A program made the translations under genes and the position numbers. Below, in pieces: positions 36,244-43,878 of a stretch of 59,532 nucleotides of DNA (the first letter of the stretch is position 1; every line of letters begins with the position of its first letter). Source of the stretch: a virus; IMG/VR virus record IMGVR_UViG_3300030098_005108, positions 1 to 59,532 of that record; one strand, 5' to 3'. The notes beneath the pieces were generated by a model. That model did no database searches and had not been told where the DNA came from. It worked only from the letters and a program-made list of their open reading frames with translations.

Positions 36244-36414
36244 ATGAATTGGATAAATAGTTGGAAACAAGGAAATAAAAAAGAAAAATACGAAATTACT
36301 TTAAGGTTAGGAAAACTAACTTTATTTGAATTAAAAGCATGTTTATTTTGTGAAACAGGCTGTTCTAAAAAAAGAGTTAGATTAATTATATTAAATTTTG
36401 GTTTTGAGGCGTAA
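36244..36414 (+). CDS. Short Cys-containing protein (56 aa)
   Basis: ATG AAT TGG ATA ... GCG TAA gives 56 residues filling the gap between the nuclease and the next gene. Its stop overlaps the next ATG (TAATG). Sequence: basic-aromatic start (MNWINSWKQGNKKEKYE), then CLFCETGCSKKRV, a C-x2-C-x3-C cluster around residues 33-40 that could bind metal. No family recognised. Confidence 0.55.
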   Translation: MNWINSWKQGNKKEKYEITLRLGKLTLFELKACLFCETGCSKKRVRLIILNFGFEA

Positions 36415-36647
36415 TGACAATGAAAGACGACATAGCGCTAATGGAACATAGAATGAATTCAATGGAAGATAAATTAGATAAAATGGATGCTAAGTTAGAT
36501 ATGTTAACTGAAAAATTACTTGACCCAGATCACGGAGTAACAGCAAGAGTAAACAGAAATACGTCTTATCGTAAAATTATGAGCAAAGCTTTATGGGCTA
36601 TATATATAGTTACGATAGGCTTGGTTATTAAGATGTTTTGGGAATAA
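36414..36647 (+). CDS. Small coiled-coil membrane protein (77 aa)
   Basis: Residues 5-45 are a heptad coiled coil (ALMEHRMNSMEDKLDKMDAKLDML). Residues 58-76 are one membrane segment (LWAIYIVTIGLVIKMFW). It overlaps both neighbours by single bases (TAATG), so it is co-translated with them. A tail-anchored coiled coil next to another membrane coiled-coil protein could be a lysis accessory or spanin-like pair; this is unproven. Confidence 0.6.
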   Translation: MTMKDDIALMEHRMNSMEDKLDKMDAKLDMLTEKLLDPDHGVTARVNRNTSYRKIMSKALWAIYIVTIGLVIKMFWE

Positions 36648-36928
36648 TGGCAAAAGAATTAAACGAAGATACTAGTTTTAAAATAAGTTTAAAAACTTTA
36701 GCTGGAATAGCGGTTCTTATATTTACTATTGTAGGAATGTGGTTTGCATTACAAGCGGACATAGAAGAGGCTAGGCAGCTTCCTGAGCCGCCACCACAAG
36801 ATGTTACTAGAATGGAGTTTGATATGAAAGATCAGATGATACGTAATACCATTATGGAAACCAAAAAAGATGTAGAAGAGATGAAAGAGTCTCTTGAAAA
36901 AATAGAAGATAAACTATATAATAGATGA
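36647..36928 (+). CDS. Small membrane coiled-coil protein (93 aa)
   Basis: The ATG at 36647, overlapping the previous stop, is chosen over an in-frame TTG 9 bases upstream. One membrane segment lies at about residues 15-35 (LAGIAVLIFTIVGMWFAL), then a Pro-rich joint (PEPPPQ) and a charged coiled coil to the end (ETKKDVEEMKESLEKIED). The topology mirrors the preceding protein with order reversed. Possible lysis or envelope-tethering pair. The next gene overlaps by ATGA. Confidence 0.6.
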   Translation: MAKELNEDTSFKISLKTLAGIAVLIFTIVGMWFALQADIEEARQLPEPPPQDVTRMEFDMKDQMIRNTIMETKKDVEEMKESLEKIEDKLYNR

Positions 36929-37284
36929 AAGAAGAAATTACATGGAGGATGTATAGTATGTATTTTTTAATTATAGTTTTAATTTTACTGTGTAGCGGGG
37001 CGTTTGCTCAGATTCAAGTAACTCAATTTAATGCTGGTTGGAATTCTGCAAACGAAGTTCCTTGGGTACACAAACTTACTGAATGTAATACAATTTCTTA
37101 TGTTGACGTAAGTAAGCAGGCAGAGATGGCAAAGAAACATAAAATAGCAGTTGTTCCTACAATTATAATATTTAAAGATAATATTGAAGTGGCTAGATTT
37201 CAAGCTGATCTTAGTTTTAAAATGGTAGCAACAAGAGAAGAAGTACAAGAAGAAATAGATAATCAATTAATGAGCGATTTTTAA
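36925..37284 (+). CDS. Exported thioredoxin-like protein without CxxC (119 aa)
   Basis: The start at 36925 overlaps the previous stop (ATGA); an internal ATG at 36949 or 36958 would give a cleaner signal peptide. Residues about 12-29 are hydrophobic and end CSGAFAQ. The mature part has thioredoxin order: 'QVTQFNAGWNSANEV', 'ISYVDVSKQAEMAKKHKIAVVPT' with the cis-Pro (78), 'IIIFKDNIEVARFQ'. The position of the CxxC pair holds GWNSAN, so it cannot be a thiol oxidoreductase. A binding or scaffold role in the periplasm is inferred. Confidence 0.75.
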   Translation: MKEEITWRMYSMYFLIIVLILLCSGAFAQIQVTQFNAGWNSANEVPWVHKLTECNTISYVDVSKQAEMAKKHKIAVVPTIIIFKDNIEVARFQADLSFKMVATREEVQEEIDNQLMSDF

Positions 37285-37285
37285 T

Positions 37286-37513
37286 ATGTGGAGTTTATTT
37301 AAAGATAAAAATGAAATAAATGAAAAGAACGTAGTTGGATTTGCGTCTTTTGTAGTTATGGTATTATTTGCTATAGCAGATCTTACAACTAGCTTTATAT
37401 TTGTAGGTGAAGAAAGCAAACTAGTAATTAACGAAGTAATATATAATTCATTCGTGTGGGTAACACTAGGGTGTTTTGGTATTAGTTCTTTTGAAAAAGT
37501 AAAAACTAAATGA
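37286..37513 (+). CDS. Small two-TM membrane protein (75 aa)
   Basis: Two hydrophobic stretches at about residues 17-40 (VGFASFVVMVLFAIADLTTSFIF) and 53-66 (SFVWVTLGCFGISSF) are separated by a short polar loop, and the C-terminus is basic (EKVKTK). Size and topology resemble a holin or antiholin, but a clearer holin is encoded at 40394. It overlaps the next start (ATGATGA context). Confidence 0.6.
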   Translation: MWSLFKDKNEINEKNVVGFASFVVMVLFAIADLTTSFIFVGEESKLVINEVIYNSFVWVTLGCFGISSFEKVKTK

Positions 37514-40143
37514 TGAAAAAATTATTATTATTGTTGTTGCTGCCTATATTTAGTTTTGGGCAAAACTGTGTTCCTACTTTAACAGTTAAAGATACCTGTT
37601 CATATGGCTATGCTAGAACATGGATAGAATGGAACTCATTAGATAGTGGTTGTGCAATACAAACCATACACAAAGGAACGCCTTACAATACATACTCTTG
37701 GGGCTGGAACAGTTCGGATACTAACTATATGTTTATTAATAATTACAGTCCTGGTGATCCATTTGCTAGCTCAGAAGGCTTTTGGGTTGTATTTGAAATG
37801 ACTGATAGCACTTTTACTGATACAGTTTTTGCAAATCAATTTACTTGTATTGAAGGGTGTATGGATCCTACTTATGATAATTACAATCCTTTAGCTAATA
37901 TACCAGATGTTTGTTTAGCAATACCTCCACCGCAAGACGATTGTTTTGATGCCACAAAAACATCTATAACAATAGAATTAACGCCAGATCAGTATGCAAG
38001 CGAAACATCTATAGATATAATAAACCAAGATGATAGCGTCTTATTTAATGTTGAAAGGCCTTTTTTTAGCAGTATTGGTACGGGTAATTTATATACAAAT
38101 ACAATATGTGTTCCTATAGATGATACTGTTAGATTCGTTATACGTGATTCATATGGTGACGGAATATGTGGATCTTGTTTCGGAGGAGTTGATGGTAGCG
38201 TTTTAGTTACAGATGAGTGTGGAGATACTATATATAGTTTAACAGCTGGAGATAATTTAAATTTTGGTGATGCAGACACTTCAGGTGTTTTTGTAATGAA
38301 AGATTGTAGCTGGATACCTGTTTTTGGTTGTCCTAATCCAGCTTATTTAGAATTTAATCCAGCTGCTGATTCTATGAATCCAGCATTATGCGTTACACCA
38401 AGGGTTGTAGGCTGTATGGATACAACTATGTTTGATTTCAATCCTTTAGCTAACGTACCGCTTATGGAAGACAGTTGTAATTATCAATTACATTTAACAG
38501 ATGGCGGTGGTGATGGATGGAATGGTGCGTATGTTGTTGTTGTTCAGTTGGGCAATATTTTTGGTCCTTATACCAATATAAGCTCTTCTGTAGAAATAAT
38601 ATCTTTAAATTTAAAATCAAACCATCCAGTTACTATTAGAGCATACAGCCAAACAAGTTCTGATGCTACATTAGACCAAGTTGGTTTTAAATTAATAAAT
38701 CCAGAAGGAAATATTATATTATCAGGAGGTACAAATCCTTGGGGCGATATGATAAGAACATTTCCAGACAACTATATAGCAATACCAAATTGTCCTACTA
38801 TATGCGATCCTTATGTTTATGGATGCATGGATGCTTTAGCTTATAATTATAATAATACGGCAAATACTAGCGATAGTAGCTGTTATTATAATCCAGGATG
38901 TACAGACCCGCAGTATTTAGAATATTATACTCAGGGCTTTTCAGCTGACTATAATGATGGCTCTTGTATAACACAAGCTGTTTGGGGCTGCACAGACCAA
39001 CATGCCTTTAATTATGATCCTGCGGCTAATTTAGATAATAGCGGGTGTATACCCGTTATACTTGGGTGTATGAATGATTTAGCTTTTAATTACAACCCTA
39101 ATGCAAATACTCCAGATACTTGTATACCTATAATTGAGGGGTGCACATCACCCATAGCTTTAAATTATGATTCTTTAGCTAATACAGATGATGGTAGCTG
39201 CATAGGCGTGACTTACGGATGTACCGATACAACAATGTGGAATTATTCTCCTAACGCGAACGTAGATGACGGATCATGTATTCCTTACATATATGGATGT
39301 ACAGACCCTACAATGTGGAATTATAATTCTAGCGCAAATACAGACAATGGTAATTGCATAGCATTTATTTATGGGTGTATGGATACAATAGCGTTTAATT
39401 ACGATCCATTAGCAAATACAGACAACGGAACTTGTATTCCTATTATATTAGGATGTACAAATCCTATTGCCTTAAATTATTGTGATTCTTGTAATACAGA
39501 TGATTTTAGTTGTATATTACCAATCTATGGTTGTACTGATAGCACAATGTTTAATTATAATCCCTTAGCAAATGTTGACAATAATTCTTGTATTCCTTTT
39601 ATTTATGGCTGCACTGATCCTAGTATGCTTAACTACGACCCACAAGCAAACACTGAAGATTTCAGTTGCATTGCTTATATCTATGGTTGTATGGATAGTA
39701 CTGCTCTTAACTATGATTCACTGGCTAATACTGACAATGGTTCGTGTATTACTATTATTCAAGGATGTATGGATGTCAATGCGTGGAACTACAACCCAGA
39801 AGCAAATATGAATTTTGGTCATGATTCTTTAGGGTGTCTATATGCTGCTAATTGTACTGCGACAGAGCCTGGAGAGCCTTTCTTTTTAAATGATCATTGT
39901 TATGCTTGGGTTATATCTGTAGATGAATATTGTTGTGATAATGAATGGGACACAATATGTCAATTAACATATGATTATTGTGCGGGTACTTATACGGGCC
40001 CTTTATTAGCTAGAACTATAGAAAACGGTAAGCTATTAATGGTTACAGATTTACTAGGAAGAAAAACAAAAGAAGAAAAAAATAAATTACTTCTTTATAT
40101 TTATGACGATGGTAGAATAGAGAAAAAAATAAAAATAGAATAA
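37510..40143 (+). CDS. Secreted Cys-rich repeat protein with T9SS sorting tail (877 aa)
   Basis: Signal peptide 1-18 (MMKKLLLLLLLPIFSFGQ); a second in-frame ATG follows at once. From about residue 117 to 775 I count some 16 units of the form GC-(M/T)-D-x5-NY-x3-AN-x2-DG-x-C, the Cys-rich repeat common in secreted proteins of marine Bacteroidota. Two beta domains with DSYGDGICG and DGGGDGWNGAY motifs are interspersed, and 'YAWVISVDEYCCDNEWDTIC' ends the array. The tail (about 832-877: GKLLMVTDLLGRK ... LLLYIYDDGRIEKKIKIE) is a type IX secretion sorting domain. The protein should therefore be exported and attached to the host surface by the host's own T9SS. Repeats diverge in DNA, so the array is old. 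Confidence 0.85.
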   Translation: MMKKLLLLLLLPIFSFGQNCVPTLTVKDTCSYGYARTWIEWNSLDSGCAIQTIHKGTPYNTYSWGWNSSDTNYMFINNYSPGDPFASSEGFWVVFEMTDSTFTDTVFANQFTCIEGCMDPTYDNYNPLANIPDVCLAIPPPQDDCFDATKTSITIELTPDQYASETSIDIINQDDSVLFNVERPFFSSIGTGNLYTNTICVPIDDTVRFVIRDSYGDGICGSCFGGVDGSVLVTDECGDTIYSLTAGDNLNFGDADTSGVFVMKDCSWIPVFGCPNPAYLEFNPAADSMNPALCVTPRVVGCMDTTMFDFNPLANVPLMEDSCNYQLHLTDGGGDGWNGAYVVVVQLGNIFGPYTNISSSVEIISLNLKSNHPVTIRAYSQTSSDATLDQVGFKLINPEGNIILSGGTNPWGDMIRTFPDNYIAIPNCPTICDPYVYGCMDALAYNYNNTANTSDSSCYYNPGCTDPQYLEYYTQGFSADYNDGSCITQAVWGCTDQHAFNYDPAANLDNSGCIPVILGCMNDLAFNYNPNANTPDTCIPIIEGCTSPIALNYDSLANTDDGSCIGVTYGCTDTTMWNYSPNANVDDGSCIPYIYGCTDPTMWNYNSSANTDNGNCIAFIYGCMDTIAFNYDPLANTDNGTCIPIILGCTNPIALNYCDSCNTDDFSCILPIYGCTDSTMFNYNPLANVDNNSCIPFIYGCTDPSMLNYDPQANTEDFSCIAYIYGCMDSTALNYDSLANTDNGSCITIIQGCMDVNAWNYNPEANMNFGHDSLGCLYAANCTATEPGEPFFLNDHCYAWVISVDEYCCDNEWDTICQLTYDYCAGTYTGPLLARTIENGKLLMVTDLLGRKTKEEKNKLLLYIYDDGRIEKKIKIE

Positions 40144-40151
40144 TAAAAATT

Positions 40152-40382
40152 ATGAGTATATTAACGACTATAGACGGAGTGCCTTTATTTTCAACTTCAA
40201 CAGAAGCTTTAGCTTGGGGTGCTCAAAGAGGATTGTCTGGGTATCATACGCATTCCTATCAAGGACAAACAGGTTATATGGGAGGCTTAACGCATGGCGC
40301 TTCTAATAATACAAGTAATAATAATTCGTCAAATCCAAGGTCTTCAAGTGGAGGTAATGGTTCTGGCGGAGCATCATATTAA
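40152..40382 (+). CDS. Small His/Gly/Asn-rich virion-type protein (76 aa)
   Basis: The start 'ILTTIDGVPLFSTSTEALAWGAQRGLSGYHTHSYQGQTGYMGG' is a pattern I recall from small late proteins of marine phages (GYHTH...G-x-x-GYMGG). The tail is Asn/Ser/Gly low complexity (NNTSNNNSSNPRSSSGG). No enzyme motif; possibly a minor tail protein. Positioned between the T9SS cargo gene and the holin. Confidence 0.6.
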   Translation: MSILTTIDGVPLFSTSTEALAWGAQRGLSGYHTHSYQGQTGYMGGLTHGASNNTSNNNSSNPRSSSGGNGSGGASY

Positions 40383-40393
40383 AATTTAAAATT

Positions 40394-40780
40394 ATGTTAG
40401 GACAAATATTTTCTAGTGGAGCTTCTGATCTTATTAAAGGAGTCGGTGGAGTAATAGATAATTTACACACCTCTAAAGAAGAAAAACTTGAGGCAGAAAG
40501 AAAGATAAAAGAATTGGTTGCTAATTATCAAATAGAAATGGAGAAAAACATTACTAGTAGATGGGAGGCAGATTTAAAATCAGACTCTTGGCTTAGTAAA
40601 AATGTAAGACCATTAGTGCTAATATTTTTAATAATATGCACTATGTTATTAATATTTATAGATGCAGGAGCATTAAATTTTGAAGTTAAATCTTCTTGGG
40701 TGGACTTATTACAATTAGTATTAATAACGGTAATTGGGGCTTATTTTGGAGGAAGATCTTTAGAAAAAGTTAAAAAATAA
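40394..40780 (+). CDS. Holin, 3TM family-like (128 aa)
   Basis: The N-terminal amphipathic start (MLGQIFSSGASDLIKGVGGVIDNL) and a Lys/Glu-rich coiled coil (28-55) are followed by 'SWLSKNVRPLVLIFLIICTMLLIFIDAG' (about 64-93) and 'WVDLLQLVLITVIGAYFGGRSLEK' (103-126). This is the layout of the GTA-type/3TM phage holins, including the 'SWLSKNVRP' joint. It should form the inner-membrane lesion at lysis, working with the lysin candidate at 41913. Confidence 0.8.
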   Translation: MLGQIFSSGASDLIKGVGGVIDNLHTSKEEKLEAERKIKELVANYQIEMEKNITSRWEADLKSDSWLSKNVRPLVLIFLIICTMLLIFIDAGALNFEVKSSWVDLLQLVLITVIGAYFGGRSLEKVKK

Positions 40781-41047
40781 ATGGAAGATATAGGAGAAAA
40801 TGCTGAAAAACTATTATATGAATCAATGGTAAACTCCTATATGATTATAACAAATAAATTATCTTTTGATGAGCTGTTGGATTACAATGGGTGCTCCTTA
40901 CCCTTTAATCCTAAAAAAAATATAAATAACAAGGTTATTGACAAAATAATTGATTATTTTTGTACATTGGAAGAATATGAAAAGTGTGGAGAGCTTAAAA
41001 AGTTAAAAGAATCAAAAAAATATAAGAAAAATTTCATAAATTTGTAA
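40781..41047 (+). CDS. Small helical hypothetical protein (88 aa)
   Basis: Directly abuts the holin stop. Helical, charged, two Cys around residues 65-75 (YFCTLEEYEKCGELKKL) and a Lys-rich end. No signal peptide or membrane segment. Similar short proteins accompany holins, but no family is recognised here. The end of the gene contains the TAAATTTG box for the next gene. Confidence 0.55.
   Translation: MEDIGENAEKLLYESMVNSYMIITNKLSFDELLDYNGCSLPFNPKKNINNKVIDKIIDYFCTLEEYEKCGELKKLKESKKYKKNFINL
41037..41044 (+). promoter_or_regulatory. Bacteroidetes-type -7 box TAAATTTG
   Basis: TAAATTTG overlaps the last codons of the 88-aa gene and lies 16 bases before the ATG at 41061. No convincing TTG at -33. 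It would start a transcript for the second fibre cluster. Confidence 0.5.
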
Positions 41048-41060
41048 AAAATAAAAAATA

Positions 41061-41450
41061 ATGGCAAAAAATTATACATTAAACTATAGCTTAAACATGA
41101 GTGCGGCTTCAGCGTCAGGCTATTCTCAATCACAATCAGGTTCTGCCACTTTAAATATTACAGGTGTTGATCAAATAGCAACAGGAAGAATAGATGTCGC
41201 GCATGACGGAGACTCAACAGTAATGGCTGCTCCAGGACATGGAAGATTTATATATGTAAGAAATTTAGATGACACAAATTTTGTAAAAATATACGATGGA
41301 GCATCTTCAGCTGCTGACTTAATAGGTATATTAGAGCCAGGTCATTTTTTAATGACGGTAATAAGAGGCACAGGAACTACAGTTGCAAAAGCAGACACAG
41401 CTACAGTAACTATAGAGTATGCAGCAATAGAAATAGATTCAAACGCTTAA
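41061..41450 (+). CDS. Beta-sandwich virion protein, paralogue 2 (129 aa)
   Basis: The 'RFIYVRNLDDTNFVKIYDG' strand pair and the 'IGILEPGHFLMTVI' turn (about residues 70-105) match the same elements in the next gene (MIFTFIKNVDTDYPVAVKPDG ... NLKPGECMFSPI) and in the protein at 4428. The N-terminus is Ser/Ala-rich. Probably a small appendage or decoration subunit. It has its own -7 box. Confidence 0.65.
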   Translation: MAKNYTLNYSLNMSAASASGYSQSQSGSATLNITGVDQIATGRIDVAHDGDSTVMAAPGHGRFIYVRNLDDTNFVKIYDGASSAADLIGILEPGHFLMTVIRGTGTTVAKADTATVTIEYAAIEIDSNA

Positions 41451-41466
41451 AATAAAATAAAATAAT

Positions 41467-41895
41467 ATGGCAACACAATCATTATCGGTAACAGTTTCAG
41501 GATCTTTAACATTAACAGATTCAGAAGGAAATCAAGTATGTTCATTTACTCCTTCTTTTACTACAGATAGCACAACTGTAGACTCAGCGTTGATATCTAC
41601 AGGAGAAATATTAACTAACGGTACTTCAGATACTACAATAAATTTAGCAAGTCACAATAAAGACATGATATTTACATTCATTAAAAATGTAGATACAGAT
41701 TATCCAGTAGCTGTAAAGCCAGACGGTGATGTTATAGCGAATTTAAAACCAGGAGAGTGTATGTTTTCTCCAATTCATATAGATGGGGCTGGAGACGATT
41801 CTGCTAATTTAGATCTAGCAGCAACGACTGCAGCACAAAAAGTTCAATACTTAATTTGTGATGGTCCTGATACTGGAATAGCATCAGATGACTAA
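41467..41895 (+). CDS. Beta-sandwich virion protein, paralogue 3 (142 aa)
   Basis: 142 residues, Thr/Ser-rich beta protein (SLSVTVSGSLTLTDSEGNQ...). The core 'FIKNVDTDYPVAVKPDGDVI' followed by 'LKPGECMFSPIHI' aligns by eye with the preceding gene, so the pair is probably a tandem duplication that has diverged. The start follows AATAAAATAAAATAAT, the SD-less leader type. Likely virion appendage. Confidence 0.65.
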   Translation: MATQSLSVTVSGSLTLTDSEGNQVCSFTPSFTTDSTTVDSALISTGEILTNGTSDTTINLASHNKDMIFTFIKNVDTDYPVAVKPDGDVIANLKPGECMFSPIHIDGAGDDSANLDLAATTAAQKVQYLICDGPDTGIASDD

Positions 41896-41912
41896 TAATT
41901 AAAAAAATGTAA

Positions 41913-42392
41913 ATGAAACTTAAAGTATTAAGATTTAGTAGCCAGGAGGATAGTACTTCTGGCTTACTTTTTTTAGAAGGAGACCTAGGCCTAGAATTCT
42001 TATGTTATACATTAGAGGATGAGCATAGGGAAGATAAAATAATGGGAGAGACTAGAGTGCCTGCGGGTACTTATCAAATTAAATTAAGAACCGAAGGGGG
42101 ATTTCATGAAAGATACAAAAAGAAGTATGGTAGTATGCATAAAGGCATGCTACATGTCACTAATGTGCCTAATTTTAAATGGATTCTTATACATACTGGT
42201 AATACTGATGAGCATACTGCTGGATGTTTACTTGTGGGGGACTCGCAAGAAAATAACAATATCAGCAAAAATGGCTTCGTTGGCAAATCAGTTAATGCGT
42301 ACAAAAGAATATATCCAGATATTTCTAAAGCATTAATTAAAGGAGAAGAAGTGACTATTGAATATATAGATTTTGACAGTGTTCCTGAATAA
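41913..42392 (+). CDS. DUF5675-type lysin candidate (159 aa)
   Basis: The stretch 'LEFLCYTLEDEHREDKIMGETRVPAGTYQIKLRTEGGFHERY' and the motif 'WILIHTGNTDEHTAGCLLVG' (His94, Cys105) are typical of the DUF5675 family. The His...Gly-Cys spacing recalls L,D-transpeptidase-like active sites. Position close behind the holin supports a role in peptidoglycan cleavage at lysis. No signal peptide. The enzymatic activity of the family is not firmly established, so the lysin call is an inference. Confidence 0.7.
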   Translation: MKLKVLRFSSQEDSTSGLLFLEGDLGLEFLCYTLEDEHREDKIMGETRVPAGTYQIKLRTEGGFHERYKKKYGSMHKGMLHVTNVPNFKWILIHTGNTDEHTAGCLLVGDSQENNNISKNGFVGKSVNAYKRIYPDISKALIKGEEVTIEYIDFDSVPE

Positions 42393-42397
42393 TAATT

Positions 42398-43315
42398 ATG
42401 AAATGGATCGGGCAACATATATGGGATTTTGTATCTAGATTTCGTAATGATGTATATTTAGAATCTACAGAAGAAGGGAAACCTACTCTAACTATAGAAT
42501 CAACTAATACTGCTCTTGAGGCTGCTGGTGAATTAAAATTTGTTAAAAACGCGGCTGATGTTGCAGATCGTGAATTTTTAGGAACAATAGGTTTTTATGG
42601 TGACAACAGCGCTAATGAAACTATAAACTATTCGCAAATTCGTACAATAGCATTCTCAACAACTGATGGCCAAGAAGCTGGCAGGCTATATCTTAATGTA
42701 GCTCAATATGACGGAACTATGACCACTGGATTATATGTTAATGGAGATACAGATGTTGATGATAACGTAGATGTGGTAATAGCAAATGGGGTTGGGTCTA
42801 CAACTACTATTAGTGGTATTTTAAATGCTAGAGATATTATTTCAACGGCTAATTATCATACAACAACATTTGAAAACCGAATGTCAGCTGATGGCGCTTT
42901 AGCAACTGCGTATGGAAAAATTTTAAAATATTCACCAGGAGCGAGTGAAACACTTAATGGTTCGGAAATATATTTTTTACATACAGATGGCACTTGGGAT
43001 CAAGCTGATGCAGATGCTGTTGCCACTGGAGCTTCTCAATTATTAGGAGTTGGATTAGGAGGCAATTCTCAAAGTGCAGGCGTATTAACAGAAGGTTATA
43101 TCAGAATAGCTTCTACAGAAATATTAAACGTTCCTGGTTCTGGAGCTGTTGATGGATTACCTCTTTATGTCTCAACTACAGCAGGTCATTTTGATTTTAC
43201 AGCTCCGTCTGGATCTGGAGATTTTGTAAGAATTGTCGGTTATGCTATTGATGATCATGGTGGTGATGTTTTAGTTTATTTTAATCCAGATAAAACTTGG
43301 GTGGAAATATCGTAA
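42398..43315 (+). CDS. Tail fibre/tailspike-like protein (305 aa)
   Basis: The N-terminus 'MKWIGQHIWDFVSRFRNDVYLE' is a recurring start of marine phage fibre proteins (virion-anchoring segment). The rest is beta-rich with repeated 'ADGTLATAYGKILKYSPGASETLNGSEIYFL'-like short-strand turns, and ends in 'DFVRIVGYAIDDHGGDVLVYFNPDKTWVEIS', a conserved C-terminal beta module. Its stop overlaps the next start (TAATG), coupling it to the methyltransferase. Confidence 0.75.
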   Translation: MKWIGQHIWDFVSRFRNDVYLESTEEGKPTLTIESTNTALEAAGELKFVKNAADVADREFLGTIGFYGDNSANETINYSQIRTIAFSTTDGQEAGRLYLNVAQYDGTMTTGLYVNGDTDVDDNVDVVIANGVGSTTTISGILNARDIISTANYHTTTFENRMSADGALATAYGKILKYSPGASETLNGSEIYFLHTDGTWDQADADAVATGASQLLGVGLGGNSQSAGVLTEGYIRIASTEILNVPGSGAVDGLPLYVSTTAGHFDFTAPSGSGDFVRIVGYAIDDHGGDVLVYFNPDKTWVEIS

Positions 43316-43878
43316 TGGCATATAAAGACGAAATATTAACATTAGCATCTGACAAAATTTATTATACAGATGAATTTGAAACAAGGCTTGAAGTAATGAT
43401 GGATTGGGAGGATAGTATAATGAAAGCATCTGCAGATTATATTTGTGAAAACGGAGGGGATATATTAGAAATAGGATTTGGAATGGGAATATCAGCTGAT
43501 TATATTCAGGCTAACTCCATAACATCACATACTATAGTGGAGAATCACCCGCAAATAATAGAAAAAGCAAAAGCTTGGGCTGTTGGAAAGCCTAATGTAA
43601 CTATAATAGAGGGAGATTGGTATGAAATAAAAGATTCTTTATCTACTTATAATGGGGTTTTTTATGATACTTGGGGAGACGATAATGCAGATCGTTTTAA
43701 AAACACATTAACAACATTAGTAAAGCCTGGAGCTAAAACTAGTTGGTGGAATAATTATACTAATTCAGATGATGTATTTTTTACTGAAGGGACAATATAT
43801 GAATCTATTTCTGTTAACCCTCCTAGCAATATATATTTTAATTCTAACACATATTATTTACCTAAAAAAGAGTTTTAA
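43315..43878 (+). CDS. GAMT/RMT2-like SAM methyltransferase (187 aa)
   Basis: The ATG at 43315 (overlapping the preceding stop) is preferred to an in-frame TTG 18 bases earlier. Motif I is 'DILEIGFGMGIS' (49-60) with the acidic ribose ligand in 'TIVENHPQIIEKA' (Glu76), then 'VTIIEGDWYEI' and 'GVFYDTWGDD' (Asp118). This is the motif set of guanidinoacetate/arginine N-methyltransferase-type enzymes (EvGFGma ... iiE-n ... G-w ... FDgI-YDT). Sandwiched between fibre genes with stop/start overlaps on both sides, it may modify a virion or host guanidino group. The substrate is unknown. Confidence 0.75.
   Translation: MAYKDEILTLASDKIYYTDEFETRLEVMMDWEDSIMKASADYICENGGDILEIGFGMGISADYIQANSITSHTIVENHPQIIEKAKAWAVGKPNVTIIEGDWYEIKDSLSTYNGVFYDTWGDDNADRFKNTLTTLVKPGAKTSWWNNYTNSDDVFFTEGTIYESISVNPPSNIYFNSNTYYLPKKEF

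Noticed and set aside
37855-39840. Regular short repeats that might suggest a CRISPR or satellite array
   Set aside because: The repetition is at protein level (Cys-rich units); DNA sequences differ from unit to unit and lie in one continuous reading frame.
42106-42336. Second frame inside the DUF5675 gene
   Set aside because: A shadow of the lysin candidate, with no independent start context.
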